Shown: one piece after another, positions 43,662 to 53,444 of the stretch
Numbering within the stretch: position 1 is the stretch's first letter
Layout of the letters: every line of letters starts with the position of its first letter
Origin: Ochrobactrum sp. CGA5
GTDB taxonomy: Bacteria; Pseudomonadota; Alphaproteobacteria; Rhizobiales; Rhizobiaceae
Direction of reading: 5' to 3'
Length of the DNA: 64,000 nucleotides
Assembly (NCBI RefSeq): GCF_006345815.1
Contig: NZ_VCIG01000003.1
Location: forward strand, 1-64,000
Position numbers and translations under genes: made by a program
The notes under the pieces: generated by a model
Told to the model about the DNA's origin: nothing
Seen by the model: the letters and a program-made list of their open reading frames with translations, nothing else
Databases searched by the model: none

Positions 43662-44951
43662 TCAGTCGTGAAACGGATCGGTGACAAGGATCGTGTCCTC
43701 GCGTTCCGGGCTGGTGGATAGCATCGCCACCGGCGCACCGATCAGTTCTTCGATGTGACGAACGTATTTGACAGCCTGTGCGGGAAGATCGTTCCAAGAA
43801 CGCGCGCCTGCGGTCGTTTCCGACCAGCCCGGCAGTGTCTCGTAGATCGGCTTCACGCGCGCCTGCGCACCCATGGAGGACGGCAGATAGTCAATGCGCT
43901 TACCGTCAAGTTCATAGGCAACGCAGATCTTGATTTCATCCAGACCGTCGAGAACATCGAGCTTGGTCAGCGCGATGCCGGTGATACCGGAGGTGCGAAC
44001 CGTCTGGCGCACGATCACGGCATCGAACCAGCCACAGCGGCGCTTGCGACCCGTCACCACGCCAAATTCATGGCCCTTGGTGCCAAGGAATTCGCCGATC
44101 TCGTCGTTCAGTTCGGTCGGGAACGGACCTTCGCCAACGCGGGTTGTGTAGGCCTTGGTGATGCCGAGCACATAGCCGATTGACGTTGGGCCAAGGCCCG
44201 AACCGGCAGCAGCCTGACCGGCAACCGTGTTTGAGGACGTCACGAAAGGATAGGTGCCGTGGTCATTGTCGAGCAATGCGCCCTGTGCGCCTTCGAACAG
44301 GATGCGGTCGCCCGCCTTGCGGCGTTCGTCGAGAACACGCCAGACCTGATCAATGTAAGGCAGAATCTGGTCGGCAACCGAGGTCAGTTCAGTCAAAATG
44401 GTTTCGACCGCGATTTCCTCAAGGCCCATGCCGCGACGCAGCAGATTGTGATGTGCGAGCAGGCGTTCGACCTTCGGCTGCAGCGTTTCGGGCTCGGCCA
44501 GATCGATAACGCGGATGGCACGACGGCCGACCTTGTCCTCGTAGGCTGGGCCGATACCGCGCTTGGTCGTGCCGATCTTGAGGCCCGAATTGGAGCCTTC
44601 GCGCATGGCATCGAGATCGCGATGGATGGAAAGGATGAGCGGGGCGTTTTCAGCAATGCGCAACACGTTTGGATTGATGTCGATGCCCTGCGCGCGCAGC
44701 TTCTCCACTTCGGAAACGAAATGATGCGGATCGACAACGACGCCGTTGCCAATGACGCTGAGCTTGCCGCGCACAAGCCCCGATGGCAGCAGCGAAAGCT
44801 TGTAGCTGACGCCGTCGATAACAAGCGTATGACCTGCGTTATGACCACCCTGGTAGCGCACGATGACATCGGCGCGTTCGGACAGCCAGTCAACGATCTT
44901 ACCCTTGCCCTCATCGCCCCATTGCGATCCGACGACAACCACATTTGCCAT
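43662..44951 (-). CDS. purA: Adenylosuccinate synthetase
   Basis: 429 aa from the ATG at 44951 (AAGGAG 8 nt upstream). It joins IMP and aspartate with GTP to adenylosuccinate. Signatures: [38 protein letters not shown] (catalytic Asp in GDEGKGK), [38 protein letters not shown] and [14 protein letters not shown]. Full length for the family. It stands as a single gene ending at its own terminator. Confidence 0.98.
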   Translation of the reverse strand: MANVVVVGSQWGDEGKGKIVDWLSERADVIVRYQGGHNAGHTLVIDGVSYKLSLLPSGLVRGKLSVIGNGVVVDPHHFVSEVEKLRAQGIDINPNVLRIAENAPLILSIHRDLDAMREGSNSGLKIGTTKRGIGPAYEDKVGRRAIRVIDLAEPETLQPKVERLLAHHNLLRRGMGLEEIAVETILTELTSVADQILPYIDQVWRVLDERRKAGDRILFEGAQGALLDNDHGTYPFVTSSNTVAGQAAAGSGLGPTSIGYVLGITKAYTTRVGEGPFPTELNDEIGEFLGTKGHEFGVVTGRKRRCGWFDAVIVRQTVRTSGITGIALTKLDVLDGLDEIKICVAYELDGKRIDYLPSSMGAQARVKPIYETLPGWSETTAGARSWNDLPAQAVKYVRHIEELIGAPVAMLSTSPEREDTILVTDPFHD

Positions 44952-45180
44952 TGAAGAAACTCCTTGGCTTCTATTTGAAAATCCAAGGATCAAAGCGGCC
45001 CGGTCATCGCCAGCGGAGGCTACAGGGTGCTGATCCCTCGTCTCTATACAGATTGAAACCGGATTACGCGACTCTTTCGTGCAAGAAATTCGCGATTTTT
45101 AGTGCGAAACGTGGAAAAGCAAGACGCTGAGGTTGCTTGGGATTCTCGTACTAGCCAGCCAGAATCGGAATATCTGCGAC

Positions 45181-45690
45181 CTAACCGGCGCGGACCATGT
45201 AAAGAGCGTCTTCCGAATAGCTCTTGAGCTTTTCCTCAAGCGCCGGAAGTTCTCGCACGACAAAGCCCTTTTTTTCCCAAAAGCCCTGCGAAGCATTGAC
45301 GGCAACGAGCGACATGGTGACAAAACCATCGCGTTCGGCCTGCAAGGCCATCAGCTCGACGACGCGCGTGGCAGCACCGCTGGAGCGGGCTTCGGGCAGA
45401 AGCGCAATATCGTGGATATAATAAGTATTGGTATCCTCGGGCAATTCGCCCAGAACGGAATTGAGAGCCGGGACTGTATCCAACTTCCAAGGGTGGCTGA
45501 TGCCATAGCCGAAGATTTCCGCATCACGGGCAAGCACGTAACAGCCCGCCGGATAAAGTTTGAAGCGGTCCCGGAAGACCGCCTCATCTTCAAAGAAGTC
45601 TGGATGGACAACATTAGCAACAGCGGTCACGCTCGCAATATCCTGCTCGTGCATGCGCCGCCACTCCGGCTGTACCATCGCTTCAACCAT
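45181..45690 (-). CDS. GNAT-family N-acetyltransferase
   Basis: 169 aa from the ATG at 45690, with GGAGAAG 9 nt upstream inside the serA end; a TTG at 45720 overlaps serA. GNAT core: YYIHDIALLPEARSSGAATRVVELMALQAERDGFVTMSLVAVNASQGFWEKKGF (about residues 88-140), with a modified acetyl-CoA loop (ARSSGAAT). The substrate is unknown. It starts 4 bp after the serA stop, so it is probably translated from the serA message. Confidence 0.87.
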   Translation of the reverse strand: MVEAMVQPEWRRMHEQDIASVTAVANVVHPDFFEDEAVFRDRFKLYPAGCYVLARDAEIFGYGISHPWKLDTVPALNSVLGELPEDTNTYYIHDIALLPEARSSGAATRVVELMALQAERDGFVTMSLVAVNASQGFWEKKGFVVRELPALEEKLKSYSEDALYMVRAG

Positions 45691-45694
45691 TTTC

Positions 45695-47296
45695 TCAAAC
45701 TTCTCCGACGTTGAACTCAAGCGGTGTTGCCGCCTTGATTGCCTCTTGAGCCGTCAGTTCGTCAAGTGCCGCCTGTGGAATCTGTTCATCCACATAGAGC
45801 ATCGCGATCGCGTCGCCACCCGGATGGTCGCGTCCGAGCGAGAAGTTTGCGATGTTGATATTGTGCTTGCCGCAGATCGTGCCAAGCAGGCCGATCATGC
45901 CCGGAACGTCCTTGTTGGTGACGTAAAGCATGTGGGGACCGACCTCGGCATCAAGATTGATTCCCTTGATCTGGATGAAACGCGGCTTGCCATCCGAGAA
46001 GCAGGTTCCGGCGATGGACCGTTCGCGCAGCGTCGTCTTCACCGTCAGCTTGATATAGCCATCGAAGATGCCGGACTTGTCGCGCTTGACCTCCGAAACA
46101 ATGATGCCGCGTTCCTTCACCATGATCGGTGCCGAAACCATATTCACATCGGCAACCTGCGGACGGATGAGGCCAGCCAAAGCCGCACTCAACAATGCGC
46201 GGGTGTTCATCGTGGCGGTAACGCCATCGAAAAGCACTTCCACTTCCTGGATCGGCTCGTCGGTCACCTGACCGACAAAAGCGCCAAGCACATCGGCAAG
46301 CTTGACGAACGGCTTCAGGCGCGGCGCTTCTTCCGCCGTGATTGATGGCATATTGATCGCGTTGGAAACAGCGCCCTTCACGAGATAGTCCGACATCTGT
46401 TCGGCTACCTGAAGCGCGACATTTTCCTGCGCTTCCGCCGTCGACGCACCGAGATGCGGCGTGCAGACGACATTCGGTAGTGAAAAGAGTTCGTTTTCCG
46501 TCGCCGGTTCCGTTTCGTAGACGTCAATACCGGCGCCTGCGACATGACCGGATTTCAACGCCGCGACCAGATCCTTTTCCACGATCAGCCCGCCGCGCGC
46601 GCAATTGACGATGCGCACACCCGGCTTGGTCTTGGCGAGGTTTTCCGCGTTGATGATATTGCGGGTCTTGTCGGTCAATGGCGTGTGCAGCGTGATGAAA
46701 TCGGCGCGGGCGAGAAGTTCGTCCAGCTCGACCTTTTCAACGCCCAGTTCCTGCGCACGGGCTTCGGACAGGAACGGATCGAAAGCCACCACGTGCATTT
46801 TCAGACCGATCGCACGTGTGGCAACGATCGAACCGATATTGCCGCAGCCGACGACGCCGAGCGTCTTGCCGGTGATTTCCACGCCCATGAAGCGGTTCTT
46901 TTCCCACTTGCCGGCGCGGGTGGACGTGTCGGCCTCCGGCAATTGCCGGGCGACAGCGAACATCAGCGCGATAGCGTGTTCGGCAGTGGTGATCGAATTG
47001 CCGAACGGCGTGTTCATGACGATGATACCGCGGCGTGACGCCGCCGGAATATCGACATTGTCGACGCCGATGCCGGCGCGACCAACGACCTTGAGTTTCT
47101 TGGCGGCCGCGATCAGCTTTTCCGTGACCTTGGTGGCCGAACGGATCGCCAGACCGTCATAATCGCCGATGACTTCGAGAAGCTTTTCCTTGTCCTTACC
47201 GAGATCGGGCAGGTAATCGACTTCCACGCCGCGATCCTTGAAAATCTGGACGGCAGTGGGCGAAAGCTTATCGGATACGAGAACGCGAGGTGCCAT
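45695..47296 (-). CDS. serA: D-3-phosphoglycerate dehydrogenase
   Basis: 533 aa from the ATG at 47296 (AAGGAGG 5 nt upstream). First step of serine synthesis: 3-phosphoglycerate to 3-phosphohydroxypyruvate. N-terminal D-isomer dehydrogenase with Rossmann loop LGVVGCGNIGSIVA, Arg in NCARGGLI, and His in VVCTPHLGASTAEAQENVA. An intervening ASB domain (about 320-450) and a C-terminal ACT domain (MLYVTNKDVPGMIGLLGTICGKHNINIANFSLGRD) make it the long, potentially serine-regulated form. serC is upstream with a 136-bp gap holding a hairpin. Confidence 0.97.
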   Translation of the reverse strand: MAPRVLVSDKLSPTAVQIFKDRGVEVDYLPDLGKDKEKLLEVIGDYDGLAIRSATKVTEKLIAAAKKLKVVGRAGIGVDNVDIPAASRRGIIVMNTPFGNSITTAEHAIALMFAVARQLPEADTSTRAGKWEKNRFMGVEITGKTLGVVGCGNIGSIVATRAIGLKMHVVAFDPFLSEARAQELGVEKVELDELLARADFITLHTPLTDKTRNIINAENLAKTKPGVRIVNCARGGLIVEKDLVAALKSGHVAGAGIDVYETEPATENELFSLPNVVCTPHLGASTAEAQENVALQVAEQMSDYLVKGAVSNAINMPSITAEEAPRLKPFVKLADVLGAFVGQVTDEPIQEVEVLFDGVTATMNTRALLSAALAGLIRPQVADVNMVSAPIMVKERGIIVSEVKRDKSGIFDGYIKLTVKTTLRERSIAGTCFSDGKPRFIQIKGINLDAEVGPHMLYVTNKDVPGMIGLLGTICGKHNINIANFSLGRDHPGGDAIAMLYVDEQIPQAALDELTAQEAIKAATPLEFNVGEV

Positions 47297-47329
47297 GGAG
47301 GCCTCCTTCAAACATCTTCAAACCATGCA

Positions 47330-47366
47330 TTTCCTGCAATGATGCAGACCATTCTGCTTCAGGAAA
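47330..47366 (-). promoter_or_regulatory. Inverted repeat in the serC-serA gap
   Basis: TTTCCTG / CAGGAAA outer arms with an inner GCAGA / TCTGC pair, ending 34 bp before the serA ATG. No T tract follows. It could be a translational control element or a processing site. Confidence 0.45.
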
Positions 47367-47432
47367 CGCGCTGTAAAGGGGAATGCGGACCGCGACCGTC
47401 CCAACACGGCCACGGCGTCATGCATGACATGT

Positions 47433-48608
47433 TCAGGCGGCAGCTTTCAGTGCAGCCTTCTGCGTTGCAAAAGCCCAATCCAGCCAATGCGTCAGAGCCT
47501 CCAGATCGGAAGCTTCCACCGTTGCACCGGCCCAGATGCGCAGACCAGAAGGTGCATCGCGATAGGCGCCGATGTCATAGGCAACGCCCTCTTTGTCGAG
47601 CGCCGTGACGATGCCCTTGGCGAAAGCGGCCTGCTGGTCGGCAGACAAGGCAGTCACTTCCGGGTCGACAATTGTAAGGCAGACTGAGGTGTTGGAGCGT
47701 GTTTCCGGCTTGACCGCCAGATTGGCGATCCACGGCGTGTTTGCGACAAAGGCGTCAAGAACCGCAAAATTCGCATCGGCGCGCGCAACCAGCGCATCGA
47801 GACCGCCGAGCGATTTTGCCCATTTCAGCGCATCGAGATAGTCTTCCACGCAAAGCATGGACGGCGTGTTGATGGTTTCGCCCACGAAGATGCCTTCGAT
47901 CAGCTTGCCGCCCTTGGTCATGCGGAAAATCTTCGGCATCGGCCATGCAGGCTTGTAACTTTCCAGGCGCTCGACAGCACGCGGGCTGAGGATCAGGATG
48001 CCATGTGCACCCTCGCCGCCCAGCACCTTCTGCCAGGAGAAGGTGACGACGTCGAGCTTCGGGAAATCAAGGCGCTGCGCGAAAGCGGCAGACGTTGCAT
48101 CGCAGAAGGTCAGGCCCTTGCGATCTGCCGGAATGAAATCGCCGTTCGGGACACGCGCGCCGGAGGTGGTGCCGTTCCAGGTGAAAACGACATCGCGGTC
48201 GAAATCGACCTGCGAAAAATCGACAATTTCACCATAGGGTGCTTCAAAAATGCGGACATCTTCGAGCTTGAGTTGCTTGGTTACATCCGTGATCCAGCCC
48301 GAACCGAAGCTTTCCCACGCGACCATATCGACGCCGCGTGCGCCGAGCATAGACCAAAGCGCCATCTCGACAGCGCCAGTGTCGGAAGCCGGCACTATAC
48401 CGATACGGTAATCGGCAGGCACTTGAAGAACTTCGCGGGTAAGGTCGATGGCTTCCTTGAGCTTGGTTTTGCCGATCTTCGCACGGTGCGAACGACCAAG
48501 CGCCGCATCGACCAGCGCATTGAGCGACCAGCCGGGACGTTTTGCACAGGGACCAGATGAAAAATTAGGATTAGCCGGGCGAACTGCCGGCTTCGCAATC
48601 GTCGTCAT
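47433..48608 (-). CDS. serC: Phosphoserine aminotransferase
   Basis: 391 aa (GAGGATAG before the ATG, inside a hairpin). PLP enzyme for the second step of serine synthesis and a pyridoxine-pathway step. Family blocks: [77 protein letters not shown] Lys region [29 protein letters not shown], and [18 protein letters not shown]. The sequence is the longer alphaproteobacterial type. It leads the serC-serA-GNAT group. Confidence 0.96.
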   Translation of the reverse strand: MTTIAKPAVRPANPNFSSGPCAKRPGWSLNALVDAALGRSHRAKIGKTKLKEAIDLTREVLQVPADYRIGIVPASDTGAVEMALWSMLGARGVDMVAWESFGSGWITDVTKQLKLEDVRIFEAPYGEIVDFSQVDFDRDVVFTWNGTTSGARVPNGDFIPADRKGLTFCDATSAAFAQRLDFPKLDVVTFSWQKVLGGEGAHGILILSPRAVERLESYKPAWPMPKIFRMTKGGKLIEGIFVGETINTPSMLCVEDYLDALKWAKSLGGLDALVARADANFAVLDAFVANTPWIANLAVKPETRSNTSVCLTIVDPEVTALSADQQAAFAKGIVTALDKEGVAYDIGAYRDAPSGLRIWAGATVEASDLEALTHWLDWAFATQKAALKAAA

Positions 48609-48680
48609 GTTATTTCTATCCTCTCAGATAGCACGCGTCTCGTTGGGGAGACGTGGCCCACTTACTGGGATAGCCGAAAG
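48609..48680 (-). ncRNA. serC leader RNA
   Basis: On the minus strand: a CCC-AGTAAGT-GGG loop, then CACGTCTC-CCCAAC-GAGACGCGTG, then CTATC-TGAGAG-GATAG directly before the serC ATG. The last hairpin covers the Shine-Dalgarno (GAGAGGAT). Position, lineage and hairpin series agree with the serC RNA motif described in Alphaproteobacteria (Rfam serC family, recalled). It probably controls serC translation. Confidence 0.85.
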
Positions 48681-48723
48681 CGCATTTTTCCTCAATATGG
48701 CTTTGAGAGAATATTTTCACGAA

Positions 48724-48749
48724 ACTCGCCCGGAACAGTCCGGGCGAGT
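48724..48749 (-). terminator. Terminator after the symporter gene
   Basis: ACTCGCCCGGA-ACAG-TCCGGGCGAGT, perfect 11-bp stem, 10 bp after the stop. On the minus strand it is followed by TTTCG. Confidence 0.85.
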
Positions 48750-48758
48750 GGAATTTAA

Positions 48759-49715
48759 TTATCGCGTGACAGTTTGCGTCTCTGATGGCGCTTCTTCCAT
48801 ACGCGCATAGTAGCTTGCGATGAGCGCGCCGGAGATATTGTGCCAGACACTGAAGACGGCGCTCGGCACAGCAGCAAGTGGGGAGAAATGCGCGTTGGCG
48901 AGAGCAGCGCCGAGCCCGCTGTTCTGCATACCGACTTCCATGCTGATCGCCTTACGCTTGGCAAGCGACAGGCCTGCGAAGCGCGCCGCGAAATAGCCAA
49001 GAAGCAGACCACAGCAATTATGCAGCACCACGACTGCGAAGATCAGCAGGCCGGACTGTGCGATGTTCGCCTTGTTGACCGCAACGACAGCTGCCACGAT
49101 CAGCACGATACCGGCCACCGACATGAGTGGCAGCATGGGTACCGCAGCCTTGACGAGACCCGGAACAAGCTTTTGGAGAATGAAACCGAGCGCAAGGGGC
49201 ACAAGGATCACCTTCACGATGCTGATGAACATGCTCATCGCATCGACCGGCAGATACTGGCTGGCGAAGAACCAGACCAGAAACGGCGTCACCAGGGGTG
49301 CCAGTAGGGTGGTGACACTTGTGCAGGCAACGCTTAGCGCAACGTCGCCCTTCGACAGATAGGTCATGACATTACTGGCCGTTCCGCCAGGACAGCAGCC
49401 AACCAGAATCACGCCCGCCGCGACTTCCGGCGACATGGGAATGATGCGCGTCAGCAATACTGCGAGCAGCGGCATGATGATGAACTGTGCGAACACACCG
49501 ATGGCGACCTCGAACGGTCGTTTGGCGACTTCCGCGAAATCCTTGCCGGAAATCGTCAGCCCCATCCCGAACATGATGATGCCGAGCAGAACGACAATCC
49601 AAGGCGCAAAAACACTGAAGGTGGATGGAAGAACAAAGCCGAGAATGGCAAAGACAATGACCCAGACAGCGAATGTCCGTCCTACGAAATCTGAAAATGC
49701 TGCGATTGCTTTCAT
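48759..49715 (-). CDS. Bile acid:sodium symporter family protein (BASS/SBF)
   Basis: 318 aa from the ATG at 49715 (GAGGAGAGGG upstream). About ten transmembrane helices. Family signatures: IVVLLGIIMFGMGLTISGKDFAEVAKRP, VILVGCCPGGTASNVMTYLSKGDVALSVACTSVTTLLAPLVTPFLVWF, and KRKAISMEVGMQNSGLGAALANAHFSPLAAVPSAVFSVWHNISGALIA. Bacterial members carry organic acids such as pantoate or pyruvate-like substrates with sodium. The substrate is not evident. Confidence 0.92.
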   Translation of the reverse strand: MKAIAAFSDFVGRTFAVWVIVFAILGFVLPSTFSVFAPWIVVLLGIIMFGMGLTISGKDFAEVAKRPFEVAIGVFAQFIIMPLLAVLLTRIIPMSPEVAAGVILVGCCPGGTASNVMTYLSKGDVALSVACTSVTTLLAPLVTPFLVWFFASQYLPVDAMSMFISIVKVILVPLALGFILQKLVPGLVKAAVPMLPLMSVAGIVLIVAAVVAVNKANIAQSGLLIFAVVVLHNCCGLLLGYFAARFAGLSLAKRKAISMEVGMQNSGLGAALANAHFSPLAAVPSAVFSVWHNISGALIASYYARMEEAPSETQTVTR

Positions 49716-49846
49716 TACCCTCTCCTCTTCAGGAAATGCGTTCAACGCATTCTCTCACCTGTAAGGACTTGGGCTGCATATGAAAACGGAAATTTCGATA
49801 CTGCTAAAATAATGAGCAGCGAAGCGGGCCGCAAGGCCCGCCGAGA

Positions 49847-50536
49847 TTACCAGGTCGTAAAGCGCACGCCTGCACGCAACTGATGGGACTGAATGTCCTT
49901 GTCGCTGAGCGTAAGGCCTGCCGCACTTGCAATGTCCGCGCCTTCGATGACCCCATAACGATAGCCGATATCGAGCTTGATGTTGGATGCCACGTCGATA
50001 CCCACACCCGCCATCAGCGCCCAAGCGAGACGATAATCATCGTCCGTCTTGTAATCGCCATAGGCCGTATCAATGGAATAACGCACATTGGCAACACCAA
50101 GACCTGCACCAAGATAAGGCGTAAAGCCGTAATAATGGCCGATATCGACATAAGCATTGGCCATCATGTCCCAGCTACGGACATCGACGTCCAGATCGTC
50201 GAAACTCTGCTTGGAATAGCCAAGTGTCACGTCGCCGCGCAGATTATCCGTGAACTGATAACCCACACCGATGGACGGCATGACATTCTTGTCCAGATCA
50301 TAGCTTTGCGACGCGCTCCAGAAAGACGTCTCCGTCTGAACCTTGACCTTGGATGAGAGATTGTAGCCGATATCGCCGCGCAGATACCAACCGGACCCGA
50401 CCTCGACCGGCTGCTGTACCGGCGCACCCGGTTCAAAGCTGACCATATCGAGATCTGCAGCAAGAGACTGCGACGCGATACATAATCCGGCCAGCAGAGC
50501 TGCCGTCGGACAGAAAGCACGCCATTGCATAGACAT
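49847..50536 (-). CDS. Outer-membrane protein, Omp25/Omp31 family
   Basis: 229 aa (GGGGAT 7-8 nt upstream of the ATG; Met3 is an alternative). Signal peptide ending SLAADL. The eight-stranded barrel pattern starts GSGWYLRGDIGYNLSSKVKVQTE. It has YFTDNLRGDVTLGYSKQSF-like strands, AYVDIGHYYGFTPYLGAGLGVANVRY, and ends with the aromatic W (RAGVRFTTW) typical of barrel insertion. Structural or porin role in the envelope. A paralogue lies next to it on the same strand. Confidence 0.9.
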   Translation of the reverse strand: MSMQWRAFCPTAALLAGLCIASQSLAADLDMVSFEPGAPVQQPVEVGSGWYLRGDIGYNLSSKVKVQTETSFWSASQSYDLDKNVMPSIGVGYQFTDNLRGDVTLGYSKQSFDDLDVDVRSWDMMANAYVDIGHYYGFTPYLGAGLGVANVRYSIDTAYGDYKTDDDYRLAWALMAGVGIDVASNIKLDIGYRYGVIEGADIASAAGLTLSDKDIQSHQLRAGVRFTTW

Positions 50537-50630
50537 GATAAAATCCCCGCTTATGAATATTTCATCATGTATGAATGAACATGGTTAAGATCGCATAAAT
50601 ATAAGGGGATATTTACAGTGCTTCTAAATA

Positions 50631-50662
50631 AAAAAGAGGCCCGGATGACCGGGCCTCTTTTT
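50631..50662 (-). terminator. Terminator after the second porin gene
   Basis: AAAAAGAGGCCCGG-ATGA-CCGGGCCTCTTTTT, a 9-bp G/C-rich core with A/T tracts. Confidence 0.95.
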
Positions 50663-50678
50663 GTCTCGGTTATTGTTT

Positions 50679-51530
50679 TTACTTGTAGACAGGACCGTCT
50701 ACGATGGTCGAAACCTGCTGCGGGGCGTAAACCGGACCTGTACCTCCGAACATGTAGCGCAAGCCGACGCGCACATCGTGAACGTTCATGCCATTGTCGC
50801 GACCATCACCGATCCACTGATTGCCTTCAAACATCTTGCCACCATTGATGTGGCGGTAGCGATAGCCTGCATCAAGTTTAAGGTTCTGTGTGAGATCCAC
50901 AGACGCACCGGCCATGAGTGCGTAGGTAAAGCGCCAGTTGGCTGCGCCTTCCTGTGTGCCGCCATAACGTACGTCATCAAGATCGCCCCACTTAACGCGA
51001 GTACCGCCGATACCGGCGCCGACATAGGGCGTAAAGCCAGCAAAATTGCCGAGGTCGACATAGGCATTCGCCAGAATGGAGAGAGCGGAGAACCGTCCGC
51101 GCTCATCGGAAGCGCAGTTGATGTCACCGTTACAGGCCGAGCCGTAGGTATGACCGTTGAACTTGGCGCGTGTCATGTAATCGACTGTCAGATCGGTACG
51201 GAAATAATCCGTCACCTGATAACCGACACCGCCGCCCACAAGGAACGATCCCTTCAGATCGCCATAGAGCGTGTTGCTGCCAAAGGTCGGAGAGCCGCCA
51301 CAGGTCGCGCAATTATCGATAGTCGCGTAGTCGGCGTCCTTGAACTTGGCCTTGGAATAGCCGATATCGCCGCGCAGATACCAGCCACCGACTGCCGGCG
51401 GAGCGACGACGACTTCGGGAACCTCTGGAACGGATTCAATGATATCGGCTGCAAGCGCGACTGGCGCAGCAGCCATCAGGGCAACCGATGCCATCACACC
51501 GGCAAAAAGAGTTTTCGTACGACTTTTCAT
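50679..51530 (-). CDS. Outer-membrane protein, Omp25/Omp31 family
   Basis: 283 aa. Signal peptide SRTKTLFAGVMASVALMAAAPVALAADI, then a Pro/Val/Glu linker and VGGWYLRGDIGYSKAKF, the same strand opening as the next-door paralogue. Further strands are YFRTDLTVDYMTRAKFNGHTYG and AYVDLGNFAGFTPYVGAGIGGTRVKWG. Two Cys pairs (TCGG, ACNGDINC) sit in surface loops. The C-terminus (VSTIVDGPVYK) extends past the last aromatic strand, which is atypical. Has its own terminator, so it is transcribed separately from its neighbour. Confidence 0.9.
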   Translation of the reverse strand: MKSRTKTLFAGVMASVALMAAAPVALAADIIESVPEVPEVVVAPPAVGGWYLRGDIGYSKAKFKDADYATIDNCATCGGSPTFGSNTLYGDLKGSFLVGGGVGYQVTDYFRTDLTVDYMTRAKFNGHTYGSACNGDINCASDERGRFSALSILANAYVDLGNFAGFTPYVGAGIGGTRVKWGDLDDVRYGGTQEGAANWRFTYALMAGASVDLTQNLKLDAGYRYRHINGGKMFEGNQWIGDGRDNGMNVHDVRVGLRYMFGGTGPVYAPQQVSTIVDGPVYK

Positions 51531-51784
51531 ATGTCTGCCCCATCGGAGAATCGCGCCGCCGAAAGCGACGGTACTGATGTTTGAGGGGGAGACTATTCGG
51601 CAAAAGTTAAATACAACTTAACCTTGTTTTTTAACCAACCAAATTAATATTTGCTAATTTATGACGAGCGATCTGGCCCACTGTCTCAATGTGCATCGCG
51701 AAAACTGTTTCCACTTTCAGGACGCACTCCAAACACAAAAGCGCGGGTCCAAGCCCGCGCTTTTGCTGATATTTTTCGCAGTGA
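51531..51784. other. Intergenic before the porin gene, no gene
   Basis: A/T-rich promoter region of the porin gene (51531-51700), then the glmM terminator at 51737-51764 (AAAAGCGCGGG, 6-nt loop, CCCGCGCTTTT). Confidence 0.6.
51737..51764 (-). terminator. Terminator after glmM
   Basis: GCGCGGG / CCCGCGC stem flanked by AAAA and TTTT, 20 bp past the glmM stop. Confidence 0.95.
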
Positions 51785-53140
51785 TCAGGCGGCAGCGCTG
51801 CCTTCAGACGAGATCACATCGATAATGTCGTTGACAACCTTTTCCACCAGACCACGATCATCACCTTCCGCCATAACGCGGATGAGCGGTTCCGTACCGG
51901 ACGGACGGATAACCAGACGCCCCTGAACGCCAAGGCGCTCGGTTGCCTCGTCAATTGCGCTCTTCACGCGCTTGTTCTCCAGTGGCTTGCCGCCAGCGGT
52001 GCGCACGTTTTTGAGAAGCTGTGGCACCGGATCGAACTTGCGGCAGACTTCGCTGATCGGCTTGCCCTGCTCCTGGGCAACCGCAAGGATTTGCAGCGCC
52101 GAAATCAAGCCGTCGCCCGTGGTTGCGAAATCGGAAAGTACGATATGGCCGGACTGCTCTCCGCCAACATTGAAACCATGCTCGCGCATGTGCTCGACCA
52201 CATAACGGTCACCCACCTTGGTGCGGGCCAGCGTCAGGTGACGGTCGGCAAGGAAGCGCTCAAGTCCAAGGTTGGACATTACTGTAGCGACAATTCCACC
52301 GCCTTCGAGGCGGTCGGTTGCAGCCCAACTTTCAGCAATAACGGCCATCAACTGATCGCCATCAATGACCGTACCATTTTCATCAACGAGCAAGACACGG
52401 TCAGCATCCCCATCGAGCGCGATGCCGACATCGGCGCGCACTTCGTGAACCTTCTTCATCAGGCCGATAGGATGCGTCGAACCGCAATCCTCGTTGATAT
52501 TGATGCCATTCGGCTCGTTATTGATGGTGATGACTTCCGCACCCAGCTCCCATAGAGCGGCAGGGGCAACCTTGTAGCCCGCGCCATTGGCGCAATCGAC
52601 GACAACGCGCAAGCCGTTCAGGTCGATATTGCGCGGCAGCGTCCGCTTGGCGAACTCGATATAACGGTAGATATCACCGTCGACGCGTTTCGCACGACCG
52701 ACGTCACCATGACTGGCCAAATAAGGAGTCAGATCGCTCTCGATCATCGCTTCGATCTTGAGCTCGATGTCATCGGAAAGCTTATATCCATCAGGACCGA
52801 AAAGCTTGATGCCATTGTCATAGAACGGATTATGCGAAGCGGAGATCATGACGCCAATATCGGCCCGTAACGAGCGACAGAGCATAGCGACGGCAGGCGT
52901 CGGGATCGGGCCGAGCAGGAACACATCCATCCCGGCAGCCGTGAAACCGGCCACCAATGCGTTTTCCAGCATATAGCCGGAACGGCGCGTATCCTTGCCG
53001 ATCACTACGCGCGAGGCGTGCCCCTTGCGGCGAAAAATGTGACCGACCGCCATGCCAACTTTCATGGCAATTTCCGGTGTCATCGGAAAGCTGTTTGCCT
53101 GTCCGCGAATGCCATCGGTTCCGAAATATTTCCGTGTCAT
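51785..53140 (-). CDS. glmM: Phosphoglucosamine mutase
   Basis: 451 aa from the ATG at 53140 (AAGGCGA 7 nt upstream). It converts glucosamine-6-P to glucosamine-1-P for UDP-GlcNAc, and so for peptidoglycan and [17 protein letters not shown] at the start; active-site phosphoserine in [19 protein letters not shown]; metal loop [13 protein letters not shown]; sugar-binding GGEQSGHIV; phosphate-binding [12 protein letters not shown]. Follows ftsH on the same strand, as in many Proteobacteria, but a terminator lies between them. Confidence 0.97.
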   Translation of the reverse strand: MTRKYFGTDGIRGQANSFPMTPEIAMKVGMAVGHIFRRKGHASRVVIGKDTRRSGYMLENALVAGFTAAGMDVFLLGPIPTPAVAMLCRSLRADIGVMISASHNPFYDNGIKLFGPDGYKLSDDIELKIEAMIESDLTPYLASHGDVGRAKRVDGDIYRYIEFAKRTLPRNIDLNGLRVVVDCANGAGYKVAPAALWELGAEVITINNEPNGININEDCGSTHPIGLMKKVHEVRADVGIALDGDADRVLLVDENGTVIDGDQLMAVIAESWAATDRLEGGGIVATVMSNLGLERFLADRHLTLARTKVGDRYVVEHMREHGFNVGGEQSGHIVLSDFATTGDGLISALQILAVAQEQGKPISEVCRKFDPVPQLLKNVRTAGGKPLENKRVKSAIDEATERLGVQGRLVIRPSGTEPLIRVMAEGDDRGLVEKVVNDIIDVISSEGSAAA

Positions 53141-53397
53141 CAGTTTCGCCTTGCGTTGAGCCATGAACCGCTCTCTATGTCTTCAAATATATGCCGCCCA
53201 AAATAATCGGCGAACAATAGCCGCCGGTTGGCGGACAGCAGATTTTCGCTGTTCTTAACGCGAAAACCCTCACAAATGCAATTTCGCCTTTGGCTGCAGG
53301 TTCAACCGTCCCACGTCCAAAGTCGTAATCTGGCGCAGCATGATGCGCCGAAATCCTTAACGAGCCTTTGCGGCAAGCCCATAAAAAGCCGGATAGC

Positions 53398-53426
53398 AAG
53401 AAAGCCGGGACAAGCCCGGCTTTCTT
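53398..53426 (-). terminator. Terminator after ftsH
   Basis: AAGAAAGCCGGG / CCCGGCTTTCTT: perfect 12-bp stem with a 5-nt loop, 19 bp past the ftsH stop. The rest of the 300-bp gap to glmM (53141-53397) shows no gene. Confidence 0.92.
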
Positions 53427-53444
53427 TATTCAACTTAGAGCACC

